Shown piece by piece: positions 29,912 through 37,741 of a stretch of DNA of 53,477 nt. Source of the stretch: Armatimonadota bacterium (GTDB lineage: Bacteria; Armatimonadota; Fimbriimonadia; Fimbriimonadales; GBS-DC). The notes beneath the pieces were generated by a model, which was given only the letters and a program-made list of their open reading frames with translations, was not told where the DNA came from and did not search any database. The translations under genes and the position numbers were made by a program. The stretch is from NCBI GenBank assembly GCA_023511915.1, contig JAIMAN010000012.1, forward strand, positions 1 to 53,477, given 5' to 3'. How positions within the stretch are numbered: the first letter of the stretch is position 1; each line of letters starts with the position of its first letter.

Positions 29912-32680
29912 ATGGCGCACAACTACCGAGACACACTCCACCTACCGAAGGATGAGCAGACCATCCCGATGCGGGCGAACCTGCCCGAACAGGAGCCGCG
30001 CTGGCAAGCCTTCTGGCGCGAGATAGACCTGTACGGCAAGATGCTCGCCAAGCCCGCCCCCAACGGCGACTTTATTCTGCACGACGGACCGCCCTACTCC
30101 AACGGCGACATCCATATCGGGCACGCGCTCAACAAGACGCTCAAGGACATCGTGGTGCGCTCCTACTGCATGCGCGGCTACCGCACGCCGTTTGTGCCCG
30201 GCTGGGATAATCACGGCATGCCCATCGAGAACGCCGTGAGCAAGGAGTTCCTCGCGCGGGGCGAGAAGCCCGACAAGGCGACCCTGCGCCGCGCATGCCG
30301 CGAATACGCCCAGCACTTCGTGCAGGTGCAACGCGAGCAGTTCGAACGCTTGGGGCTCGTCGGCGAGTGGGACAACCCCTACCTCACGATGGACTACGCC
30401 CTCGAAGCGGGGATTGTGCGCATCTTCGGCGAGTTAGCGCGGCGCGGCTACATCTATCGCGGGCTGCGCCCCACGCTCTGGTGCCCCACTTGCCAGACCG
30501 CGCTCGCCGACGCGGAGGTGGAGTACGAACCGAAGGTCTCCGACTCGATCTATGGGGCGTTCCCTGTGGTCAAGCCGCCCGCCGACGCGCCCGCGACGGA
30601 GAACCTGCGCATCCTGATTTGGACGACCACGCCGTGGACGATTCCCGCGAACCTCGCGCTGGCGGTGCATCCCGAACTGGAGTACGCCTATGTGCAGGCG
30701 GATGGCGCGGTGTACCTGCTGGCGCATCGGCTGGTCGCCCCGACGATGGAGGTGTTCGGCGTTCGCGACTACACTGTGCTGGGCACGACGACGGGCGCGC
30801 ACCTGGAAGGCGCGGTCGCCCGCCATCCGATTTTCGAGCGCGAGTCGCCCGTCGTGCTGGCGGACTATGTGTCGGCGGACGAGGGCACGGGCGTGGTGCA
30901 TACCGCGCCGGGGCACGGTGCAGAGGACTTTGCGACAGGCAAAAAGTACGGGCTGCCCGTGCTGTGCCCTGTGGATGCGGCGGGCGTGTTCACCGACGAG
31001 GCAGGCGAGTTCCGTGGGTTGCCCATCACGCCCGACGGCAACCGCGCCGTCATCGAGCGGCTGAAGTCCGTCGGCGCGCTGCTGCATTACGAGCCGTACC
31101 ACCACAACTACCCGCACTGCTGGCGGTGCGACACCCCGCTGATCTTCCGCGCCACCGTGCAGTGGTTCATGAGTATCGACCACGCGGGGCACCGCGAACG
31201 CGCCCTTGAAGCGATTCGCGGCGTGCGCTGTATCCCCCCCGAAGGCGCTGCACGACTCATGGCGATGGTGCAGAACCGACCTGACTGGACGCTGAGCCGT
31301 CAGCGGGCGTGGGGCGTCGGTATCCCCGCCTTCTACTGCGAGGCGTGCGGCGAGGCGATCCTGCAGCCCGACTTGATTGAGCGCGTGGCACAAATCATCG
31401 AGCGCGAAGGCTCCGATGTGTGGTTCACGCACCCCGCCGACTACTTCCTGCCCGACGGCTTCGCGTGTCCCAAGTGCGGCGCAACCACCTTCCGCAAGGA
31501 GACCGATGTGCTGGATGTGTGGTTCGATTCGGGCAGCACGAATCGGCTGGTGCTGGAGACGCGCCCGAACCTGCGCTGGCCCGCCGACCTCTACTTGGAA
31601 GGCTCCGACCAGTATCGCGGCTGGTTCAACTCCAGCCTGATGATTGCCATCGGCACGCGCGACGCTGCGCCCTATCGCGCTGTGCTGACGCACGGCTTCG
31701 TGCTGGACGGCGAGGGACGCAAGATGAGCAAAAGCGAAGGCAATGTCGTCAGCCCGCTGGAGGTCACCCAAACGATGGGCGCGGATGTGCTGCGCCTATG
31801 GGTCGCCTCGTGCGAATACTTCGAGGATGTGCGCCTCTCGGACGAGATTCTCAAGTATGTCGCCGACGCCTATCGCCAGATTCGCAACACGCTGCGCTTT
31901 ATGATTGGCAACCTCGCCGATTTTGACCCCGCGCGCGACGCCGTACCCTATGACCAACTCAACGACCTTGACCGCTGGATGCTGGCGCGCCTGCAGGCGT
32001 ACCTGCGCTACGCCCTGAACGCCTACGAATCGTTCGAGTACCACCGCTTCTACCACGAGACGCGGCGGTTCTGTAATGTGGAGTTGAGCGCGTTCTACTT
32101 GGATGTCATCAAAGACCGCCTGTACGCGGAGGCGCGGGGTTCAGCGGCGCGGCGCGGGGCGCAGACCGTGCTGTATGAGCTGGCGAGCGCGCTGGTGCGC
32201 CTGCTCGCGCCGATGATCCCGCACACAGCCGAAGAGGTCTGGCAGCGGCTGCCCGTGCCCGACAAGCCCGTCAGCGTCCACTTGGCGGACTTCCCGACCG
32301 TGCGCGACGACTGGCGCGACGACGCACTGCTACAGCGCTGGGAGCAGATACTGGAGGCGCGCGAGGCGGTCAACCGCGCCGTCGAGGAGGCGAAAAACGC
32401 GAAGCGCATCCCTAACCCGATGAGCGCACAGGTGGTCGTGCGTGCGCCTGACCCGCTGTATGCGATTCTCAGCGCGTATCCGACGCCGCCCGCACCCGAC
32501 AACCTGCTTGCGCGCGTGTTCGGCGTCTCGCAGGCGCAGGTCGTCCCCACCGACGGCGACCTGCAGGTGGAGGTCAGCCCTGCCTCTGGGCGAAAGTGCG
32601 CCCGCTGCTGGCTCGTGCTGCCCGATGTGGACGCCGAAACGGAACTGTGCACCCGATGCAAGGCAGTCATCGGGGTATAA
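29912..32680 (+). CDS. ileS: Isoleucyl-tRNA synthetase
   Basis: The 922-residue class-I synthetase carries the HIGH motif at 68-71 (GDIHIGHALNK) and the KMSKS motif near 603 (GRKMSKSEGN). The editing domain includes TTTPWTIPANLALAVHP and DEGTGVVHTAPGHGAEDF. An anticodon-binding domain follows, and a C-terminal zinc finger (CARCW...CTRCK) marks the bacterial type. It charges tRNA-Ile and hydrolyses mischarged valine. No T-box precedes it. The downstream gap holds a strong terminator shared with the convergent gene. Confidence 0.97.
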   Translation: MAHNYRDTLHLPKDEQTIPMRANLPEQEPRWQAFWREIDLYGKMLAKPAPNGDFILHDGPPYSNGDIHIGHALNKTLKDIVVRSYCMRGYRTPFVPGWDNHGMPIENAVSKEFLARGEKPDKATLRRACREYAQHFVQVQREQFERLGLVGEWDNPYLTMDYALEAGIVRIFGELARRGYIYRGLRPTLWCPTCQTALADAEVEYEPKVSDSIYGAFPVVKPPADAPATENLRILIWTTTPWTIPANLALAVHPELEYAYVQADGAVYLLAHRLVAPTMEVFGVRDYTVLGTTTGAHLEGAVARHPIFERESPVVLADYVSADEGTGVVHTAPGHGAEDFATGKKYGLPVLCPVDAAGVFTDEAGEFRGLPITPDGNRAVIERLKSVGALLHYEPYHHNYPHCWRCDTPLIFRATVQWFMSIDHAGHRERALEAIRGVRCIPPEGAARLMAMVQNRPDWTLSRQRAWGVGIPAFYCEACGEAILQPDLIERVAQIIEREGSDVWFTHPADYFLPDGFACPKCGATTFRKETDVLDVWFDSGSTNRLVLETRPNLRWPADLYLEGSDQYRGWFNSSLMIAIGTRDAAPYRAVLTHGFVLDGEGRKMSKSEGNVVSPLEVTQTMGADVLRLWVASCEYFEDVRLSDEILKYVADAYRQIRNTLRFMIGNLADFDPARDAVPYDQLNDLDRWMLARLQAYLRYALNAYESFEYHRFYHETRRFCNVELSAFYLDVIKDRLYAEARGSAARRGAQTVLYELASALVRLLAPMIPHTAEEVWQRLPVPDKPVSVHLADFPTVRDDWRDDALLQRWEQILEAREAVNRAVEEAKNAKRIPNPMSAQVVVRAPDPLYAILSAYPTPPAPDNLLARVFGVSQAQVVPTDGDLQVEVSPASGRKCARCWLVLPDVDAETELCTRCKAVIGV

Positions 32681-32685
32681 CGCAA

Positions 32686-32719
32686 AAGCCCTCCCCCACC
32701 ACACAGCAGGGGAGGGCTT
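32686..32719. terminator. Bidirectional terminator between ileS and a convergent gene
   Basis: An 11-bp stem (AAGCCCTCCCC / GGGGAGGGCTT) with a 12-nt loop lies 5 nt past the ileS stop. Read on the minus strand it is followed by TTTTGCG, so it is best as terminator of the gene at 32741-33142. On the plus strand it probably still slows polymerase. Confidence 0.75.
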
Positions 32720-32740
32720 GGGGATACAGGCGACTGGACA

Positions 32741-33142
32741 CTACGCCGCTTCGATGTTGAACTGGTTCAGGATGTTGCGCACCTGGGTAATGAACTCGGA
32801 CGGCGTCGCGTTCGGGTTCCAAATCACATAGCCCGACGCGCCCGTCTCGCGCTGCCACTGGGTCGCATAGGTCTCGTACTGGCTCGGAATAATCAGGAAG
32901 AACGGGGGGTGCGTGTTCGACGAGGTTATCTGGTTCACGAAGGTCTGCGCGTTGAAGTTGTCCACTTGTCCTGTCGGGGTCGCCCAGAACACGAAGGTTG
33001 CGCTCCAGTTGCCTGTCTGGAACTCGTTCACCGTGCGGGTCGTGTCGGGTACGGTGCAAACATACCAGTTGGTTGGCGTCGTGGCGTCAAAGGAGCGCGT
33101 CAGCTCCGTACCGCCCGTTGCAAAGAACACTCGACTCATCAT
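32741..33142 (-). CDS. Small protein of unknown function
   Basis: The 133-residue protein starts ATGATG at 33142 after a very strong site, AAGGAGGACTGA. It has no signal peptide or membrane segment. It is rich in Thr, Asn, Phe and Trp and less Ala/Arg-rich than its neighbours, suggesting different codon use. Regular alternation (FATGGTELTRSFDA, YATQWQRETGASGYVIW) suggests a compact alpha/beta fold. I do not recognise the family. A possible GATAAT box lies at 33191-33196, giving a leader of about 40 nt. The strong ribosome-binding site and dedicated terminator suggest high expression. Confidence 0.75.
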   Translation of the reverse strand: MMSRVFFATGGTELTRSFDATTPTNWYVCTVPDTTRTVNEFQTGNWSATFVFWATPTGQVDNFNAQTFVNQITSSNTHPPFFLIIPSQYETYATQWQRETGASGYVIWNPNATPSEFITQVRNILNQFNIEAA

Positions 33143-33287
33143 TCAGTCCTCCTTCGTTGTGTGTTTGGTTCCGCGCGCGAACCTACGAAAATTATCGGCT
33201 GGAGGGCGCAGAATCTTTAGGGGGTCAGCCCGCAAACCCTGCGAAGGGGCGATCCGAAGCCGTTCACGCTGCCCTGCACGGTTGGGG

Positions 33288-33293
33288 TACACT
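33288..33293 (+). promoter_or_regulatory. -10 box of trxB (leaderless type)
   Basis: GGGGTACACT ends 10 nt before the ATG at 33304, and the stretch between has no ribosome-binding site. Confidence 0.55.
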
Positions 33294-33303
33294 TTGGGGC
33301 GAT

Positions 33304-34239
33304 ATGGACGGCGTCGAGAAACTGATTATCGTCGGGTCGGGACCTGCGGGCTACACGGCGGCGATTTACGCCGCGCGCGCGAGTTTGCAGCCGCTGCTGT
33401 TTGCGGGCATCCAGCCTGGCGGGCAGCTGATGATTACGACCGATGTGGAGAACTACCCCGGCTTCCCCGACGGCATTCAGGGACCTGAGCTGATGGAGCT
33501 GTTCCGCAAGCAGGCGGAGCGGTTCGACACGCGCATCTTGTACGAGACGATTGCGCAGGTGGACTTCAGCGGGCATCCGTTCCGTCTGTGGAGCGACGCG
33601 GGCAAGGAGTACCGCGCACAGGCAGTGATTGTCTCGACGGGCGCGTCCGCCAAGTGGCTGGGGCTGGAGAGCGAGGCGAAACTGCAGGGCAGGGGCGTGT
33701 CGGCGTGCGCCACCTGCGACGGGTTCTTTTTCAGGGGCAAGCGCGTGATTGTGGTCGGCGGGGGCGACACCGCGATGGAAGAGGCGACCTACCTCACTAA
33801 CCACTGCGAGCGGGTCTATGTGGTTCACCGCCGCGACGTACTGCGCGCCTCCAAAATCATGCAAGAGCGCGCCTTCCGCAACCCCAAGATCGAATTCATC
33901 TGGAACACTGTCGTGCGCGACATCTACGATGTGAACGCGGGCAAGGTCACGGGCGTGCGCCTGCACAACCTCAAAACCGACGAGGAGTACGACTTCCCGA
34001 TTGACGGCGTGTTCATCGCGATTGGGCACACCCCGAACACCCAAATCTTTCAGGGCGTTTTGGAGATGGACGAGCAGGGCTACATCATCACCCGCAACGG
34101 CACTTACACCAGCGTCGAGGGCGTGTTTGCCTGCGGCGATGTGATGGACAAAGTGTATCGGCAGGCGGTCACGGCGGCGGGCACAGGCTGTATGGCGGCG
34201 CTGGACGCCGAACGCTGGCTCGCAGCGAAGTTTCACTGA
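33304..34239 (+). CDS. trxB: Thioredoxin-disulfide reductase
   Basis: The 311-residue flavoprotein has the FAD motif VGSGPAGYTAAIYAAR near 10-25 and GGQLMITTDVENYPGF. The redox-active pair is in CATCDG near 138-143, the NADPH motif is VGGGDTAMEEA near 155-165, and the C-terminal FACGDVMDKVYRQ. It passes electrons from NADPH to thioredoxin in the cytoplasm. The ATG at 33304 directly follows the promoter, whereas longer upstream frames lack start signals. Thioredoxin itself is not in the window. Confidence 0.95.
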   Translation: MDGVEKLIIVGSGPAGYTAAIYAARASLQPLLFAGIQPGGQLMITTDVENYPGFPDGIQGPELMELFRKQAERFDTRILYETIAQVDFSGHPFRLWSDAGKEYRAQAVIVSTGASAKWLGLESEAKLQGRGVSACATCDGFFFRGKRVIVVGGGDTAMEEATYLTNHCERVYVVHRRDVLRASKIMQERAFRNPKIEFIWNTVVRDIYDVNAGKVTGVRLHNLKTDEEYDFPIDGVFIAIGHTPNTQIFQGVLEMDEQGYIITRNGTYTSVEGVFACGDVMDKVYRQAVTAAGTGCMAALDAERWLAAKFH

Positions 34240-34242
34240 GGG

Positions 34243-34248
34243 TAAAAT
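34243..34248 (+). promoter_or_regulatory. -10 box of the UPF0175 antitoxin gene (leaderless type)
   Basis: GGGTAAAAT ends 6 nt before the ATG at 34255 and starts 4 nt after the trxB stop. Confidence 0.5.
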
Positions 34249-34254
34249 CAACCG

Positions 34255-34539
34255 ATGGCACTCCTACTTGAGGTAGTGATACCAGAACAGCTGAAGACCA
34301 CACTGGAATTGGCGGGCTACTCTGCCGAAACGCTGGAGATGGAAGCGCGTCGGATGCTCGCTGCGTCTCTCTACACGCGCAACATCCTCTCGTTGGCTCA
34401 AGCCGCGCAGTTAGCCGCGATGCCTATGCGCGAGTTTATTCCCTTTCTGGCAAGCCTCGGACTACCCACACTAAACTATCCTGCAGGGGAGCTTGCCCAC
34501 GACATAGAGTCTATAGAATGGCAGATTCACGAAAGGTAG
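34255..34539 (+). CDS. UPF0175 family antitoxin-like protein
   Basis: The 94-residue protein matches UPF0175: an N-terminal strand and acidic helix (LLLEVVIPEQL, EMEARRMLAASLYTRNILSLAQAA) and then MREFIPFLASLGLPTLNYP. UPF0175 genes commonly sit in front of DUF3368 PIN genes as putative antitoxins. Here the following PIN gene overlaps by 22 nt but is broken. Codon use and GC are lower than in the housekeeping genes, which fits horizontal acquisition. Confidence 0.8.
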   Translation: MALLLEVVIPEQLKTTLELAGYSAETLEMEARRMLAASLYTRNILSLAQAAQLAAMPMREFIPFLASLGLPTLNYPAGELAHDIESIEWQIHER

Positions 34540-34855
34540 AAGCCGTTGCGGATACATCAGTCCTGATTGCCTTGCAGTGGCTGGAACTCCTTCAGACGCT
34601 TGAGGCGGTTCACTCAAGGGTGCTGGTTCCCAATCGGGTCTGGCAAGAGTTTACCGCAGGCGCAAGCGAGTCTGAACTGGCTACGGTCGCCCAGATTCCC
34701 GTGCTGCAAGCGGAACGCTTGGACACTTGCTCTTGCTTAAGCAAATGGGCATAATTCCCGCAGTTGGAGACTATCTCAAAACTCTTATGGAGAGAGGTTT
34801 TTTCCTAAGCGCGGATTTAGTCAACGAGGTACTATTGCTTGCGGGTGAGCGTTAA
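34518..34855 (+). pseudogene. Decayed DUF3368 PIN-domain toxin (central deletion plus frameshift)
   Basis: The first frame (34518-34754) gives a PIN N-terminus (VADTSVLIALQWLELLQTL, RVLVPNRVWQEF) and runs into stop TAA after CSCLSKWA. From about 34731 another frame gives the typical DUF3368 C-terminus, QMGIIPAVGDYLKTLMERG and FFLSADLVNEVLLLAGE. The middle of the domain with GEAEAI and the LLIDE-type catalytic region is missing. The architecture of the damage (both ends kept, centre lost, frames offset) mirrors the vapC relic at 3057-3298. Confidence 0.75.
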
Positions 34856-34866
34856 CTCATCTCACA

Positions 34867-35643
34867 CTACACATCACCAAAAGCATTCGCCACATGTGTT
34901 CGAGTGCGACGCCGCGCCAAAATCCAATACAGCGCAATTCCTATTCCCGTCACCACTGCGGCGACCAGATGCCCGTAGGTGAACGCGCCGAGCATCAGCG
35001 CGGAGGTCGCCCCAGCACGGAAAAACTCGTTGATGAAACGGTACAGCCCGTGCAACACGAGAAACAGCGCGAACAGTTGCCCTTCGAACCGTCGGCGCGG
35101 CTCCAGCCACGATAGCCCCGCGAAAATCAGCAGGTTCATCCCCGTCGCATAGAGTTGCGTTGGGTGAGCGGGGTGCGTGTGTCCAGGAAACAGCACGCCC
35201 CACGGCAGGTCGGTCGGCGCGCCGTAGCAGCAGCCCGCCGCGAAGCAGCCGATGCGTGCAATCCCATAGCCCAGCGCGAGCGACGGCGCCGCCAAATCGC
35301 CCAACTGCCAAATCGGGACGCGCCGCGCCCGAATCAGGTAAATCGCCGTCGCAATCGCCAGCCCGAAGCCCCCAAAGTAGGACATCCCGCCCTCCCACAC
35401 GCGCAGCACACTCAGCGGGTCAGGCGCGTACTGCGACCAGTTGGTCAGGACGAACGCCACACGCCCGCCCAAAATCCCTGTCAGGATGCTCCAGAAGGCG
35501 ATGTCGAGCGCATCGTCAGGCGCGACTCTGTAGCGTGGCGTGCGGCGCAGCCCCCACCACACCGCCAGCCAGATGCCCACCACCCACATGAACCCGTAGG
35601 TGTAGAGCGTCAGCCCGCCGATTCGCACCAGTTCGGGCATCAT
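34867..35643 (-). CDS. lgt: Prolipoprotein diacylglyceryl transferase
   Basis: The 258-residue polytopic enzyme adds diacylglycerol from phosphatidylglycerol to the lipobox cysteine of prolipoproteins. Visible motifs are GGRVAFVLTNW, the Lgt signature GIARIGCFAAGCCYGAPT near 125-142, HPTQLYATG, and FINEFFR near the C-terminus. Seven hydrophobic segments are predicted. The ATG at 35643 overlaps the lspA stop (ATGA), so lspA and lgt, which act on the same substrates, are translated together. Confidence 0.95.
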   Translation of the reverse strand: MMPELVRIGGLTLYTYGFMWVVGIWLAVWWGLRRTPRYRVAPDDALDIAFWSILTGILGGRVAFVLTNWSQYAPDPLSVLRVWEGGMSYFGGFGLAIATAIYLIRARRVPIWQLGDLAAPSLALGYGIARIGCFAAGCCYGAPTDLPWGVLFPGHTHPAHPTQLYATGMNLLIFAGLSWLEPRRRFEGQLFALFLVLHGLYRFINEFFRAGATSALMLGAFTYGHLVAAVVTGIGIALYWILARRRTRTHVANAFGDV

Positions 35644-36116
35644 CGCGGCGGCTCCTCGGAGGCGCCTGCAGCGGTCGGCGTCTCAGGCGCACGCGCCCCC
35701 ACAAACTGCAGCGCCATCAGCCCCAGCAGCGAGCAGGTAATCGCCATATCCGCCACATTGAACACGGGCCAGACCACGAAGTCGAACATGTCCACCACAT
35801 AGCCGAGCCGCAGACGATCAACGAAGTTGCCCATCGCGCCGCCCAGCAGCAGCCCTGTCAGCAGTTGCACGCTGCGCGACGGCGTGTGCCGACACTGATA
35901 CCACACCAGCCCGCCCGCCACGCACAGCGTCAGCGGGATGGTCAGCCAGCCGCGCCCCTCCAATAGCCCGAACGCGATCCCCGTGTTGTGCGTCAGCGTC
36001 AGATAGAAATACGGGGGCAGCACAGGCACAGACTGATCCAGCGTCAGACCGTGAGTCGCCCACCACTTGACCACCTGATCGACCAAGAACACCAATACCG
36101 CCGCGCGCCAGAACAT
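35640..36116 (-). CDS. lspA: Lipoprotein signal peptidase (signal peptidase II)
   Basis: The 158-residue membrane aspartyl protease cleaves prolipoprotein signal peptides after lipid attachment. Motifs are VDQVVKWW near 12-19, LTHNTGIAFGLL, GGAMGNFVDRLRLGYVVDMFDF with the first catalytic Asp, and FNVADMAI with the second. The C-terminal tail is Pro/Glu-rich. The ATG at 36116 is preceded by TATCCT at 8 nt; a GTG one codon upstream is an alternative. Transcription is divergent from the DUF503-rbfA group. Confidence 0.95.
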   Translation of the reverse strand: MFWRAAVLVFLVDQVVKWWATHGLTLDQSVPVLPPYFYLTLTHNTGIAFGLLEGRGWLTIPLTLCVAGGLVWYQCRHTPSRSVQLLTGLLLGGAMGNFVDRLRLGYVVDMFDFVVWPVFNVADMAITCSLLGLMALQFVGARAPETPTAAGASEEPPR

Positions 36117-36167
36117 CACGCATGAGGATACCCGTTTTCGCCCCCCCACACGGGTATACTTTCCTCG
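36117..36167. promoter_or_regulatory. Divergent leaderless promoters of lspA-lgt and DUF503-rbfA
   Basis: In a 51-bp gap the minus-strand GGGTATCCT (box 36125-36130) ends 8 nt before the lspA ATG. The plus-strand GGGTATACT (box 36155-36160) ends 7 nt before the DUF503 ATG. No ribosome-binding site or -35 hexamer is visible on either side. Confidence 0.6.
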
Positions 36168-36455
36168 ATGGCGGCACGAATCGGCGTCTTGACCGTCGAA
36201 CTGCATATTGGCGGTTGTCGCTCGCTGAAGGAGAAGCGACAGGTTGTGCAGAGCCTGATTGCGCGCCTGCGCAACGACTTCAACCTGTCGGTCGCCGAAG
36301 TCGACCACCACGACCTCCATCAGCGGGCGTGCTTGGCGATGGCGTGCGTCGGCAATCAGACCGATTTCGTCAATCGCGTGCTGGACTCCGTGCTGCAACG
36401 CTTAGAGACCGAAGGGCGTATTATGCTCTTGGAGAGCCATTTAGAGCTCTTGTGA
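36168..36455 (+). CDS. DUF503 family protein
   Basis: The 95-residue protein matches DUF503: VLTVELHIGGCRSLKEKRQVVQSLIARLRNDFNLSVAEV near the N-terminus and a C-terminal helix ending LESHLELL. In many bacteria the gene sits between infB and rbfA. Here it precedes rbfA but infB is elsewhere, presumably after ylxR beyond the right edge. Its molecular role is not established; the context suggests ribosome maturation. Confidence 0.85.
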   Translation: MAARIGVLTVELHIGGCRSLKEKRQVVQSLIARLRNDFNLSVAEVDHHDLHQRACLAMACVGNQTDFVNRVLDSVLQRLETEGRIMLLESHLELL

Positions 36456-36525
36456 ACACACGGCGAGGCGCGCATCCGCAAGGACGCGGACGCAAAAGAC
36501 ACCCGCCTACAGAAGGAGGACGCCA

Positions 36526-36858
36526 ATGGGCGGACGCATGGAACGATTGGAATCGCTCCTGACTGCAGAGATCAGTCAGGTGCTGTTGAAAGACCTTGCA
36601 GGACAGGACTTGGGCTTGGCGACGATTACGAGCGTGAAGGTCGCCCGCGATCTCTCGCAGGCGACGGTCTATGTGAGCGTGTTGGGCGACGAACGTCGAC
36701 GCGCCCAAACCTTGGAACGGCTGCAGCATTCCGCAGGCTACATCAAGGGTCTGTTGGGCAAGCGGTTGCACCTGAAGCGCATCCCGCGACTCATCTTCGT
36801 GGACGATCCGTCGCTGCGCGACGCTGACCGCATCAATCGCTTGCTCAAAGATGGCTAA
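36526..36858 (+). CDS. rbfA: Ribosome-binding factor A
   Basis: The 110-residue single-KH-domain protein assists late maturation of the 30S subunit and cold adaptation. It has the family order: RLESLLTAEISQVLLKDL, LATITSVKVARDLSQATVYVSVLG, and RLHLKRIPRLIFVDDPSL. A strong AGAAGGAGG site precedes the ATG. Its end overlaps the next gene by 8 nt. Confidence 0.93.
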   Translation: MGGRMERLESLLTAEISQVLLKDLAGQDLGLATITSVKVARDLSQATVYVSVLGDERRRAQTLERLQHSAGYIKGLLGKRLHLKRIPRLIFVDDPSLRDADRINRLLKDG

Positions 36859-37681
36859 GCCGACGATTGCTTGGATGCCCGTGCGCCACATTCACCCTGT
36901 GCTGCAGGGGCAGATGACCCTGTGGGACTGGCTGCGCCAGGCGCCCGCGTTCGGCGTGCAGGCGGTGGAGATCTATCACGCTTTTCTCAGCGACGCGATG
37001 CTGCCCGCGCTCAAGGCGGAGTTGAACGCGCTTGGGCTGCGCGTGAGCCAAGTCACCTGCGCACCCGACTTCACGCACCCTGACCCCGCCGTGCGCCAAG
37101 CGGAACTGGACGCGATGCGCCAACGGGTGGACTGGGCGGCGGAACTCGGCGCGGACGCCGTGCGCACCACCGCAGGCATGCTCCACGACGGCATCGAACC
37201 CGACGACGCCGCCCGCTACGCCGCCGACTGCATGGTCGCGCTGGCGGAGTACGCTATCCCCCGCGGTGTCTACCCCTGCTACGAAAACCACTACAAAGAT
37301 CGCCTGTGGACGCGCGAGGACTTCTCGTTCCAGACCGAGCGGTTCCTGCAGGTGTTCGTGCTGATTGAGCAGACGCCCGTGCGCGTGAACTTCGATTTCG
37401 CCAACCCGCTGATGACGGGCGCCGACCCCGTCGCGCTGCTGCAGCGGGTGGCGCACAAGGTACACCATGTGCATGCGGGCGACCGCTTGCCCGGCGAGTA
37501 TCAGCACAGCGTGCTGGGCGAGGGGGCAGTTCCGTTCGAGCCGCTGCTGCGCATACTCAAGGAACGCGGCTACGCAGGGTATCTGAGCATCGAGGACGGG
37601 CAGGCGCAGGGCGACGAAGGCTTCCGCAGGTCGCTGGCGTTCCTGCAGGCGCAAGTAGATAGGGTTTGGCAGACACAGTAG
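36851..37681 (+). CDS. Sugar phosphate isomerase/epimerase (AP endonuclease 2 TIM barrel)
   Basis: The 276-residue protein follows the xylose-isomerase-like TIM-barrel pattern: AFGVQAVEIYHAF, LGADAVRTTAG, YPCYENHYKD with a metal-ligand glutamate, VNFDFANPL, VHHVHAGDRL and YAGYLSIEDG with the last glutamate. Members are divalent-metal isomerases or epimerases of sugars. The substrate is unknown. The start overlaps rbfA by 8 nt, so it is in the same operon despite the unrelated role. Confidence 0.85.
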   Translation: MAKPTIAWMPVRHIHPVLQGQMTLWDWLRQAPAFGVQAVEIYHAFLSDAMLPALKAELNALGLRVSQVTCAPDFTHPDPAVRQAELDAMRQRVDWAAELGADAVRTTAGMLHDGIEPDDAARYAADCMVALAEYAIPRGVYPCYENHYKDRLWTREDFSFQTERFLQVFVLIEQTPVRVNFDFANPLMTGADPVALLQRVAHKVHHVHAGDRLPGEYQHSVLGEGAVPFEPLLRILKERGYAGYLSIEDGQAQGDEGFRRSLAFLQAQVDRVWQTQ

Positions 37682-37741
37682 GACTCTGCGCGGCTATGCA
37701 GAACTACATCGCCCGTGAGAAGACGCCGCGCAACGGAACGC

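Noticed and set aside
29880-29912. T-box leader for ileS
   Set aside because: Only 18 bp separate ileS from the upstream gene and the -10 box lies 10 nt before the ATG.
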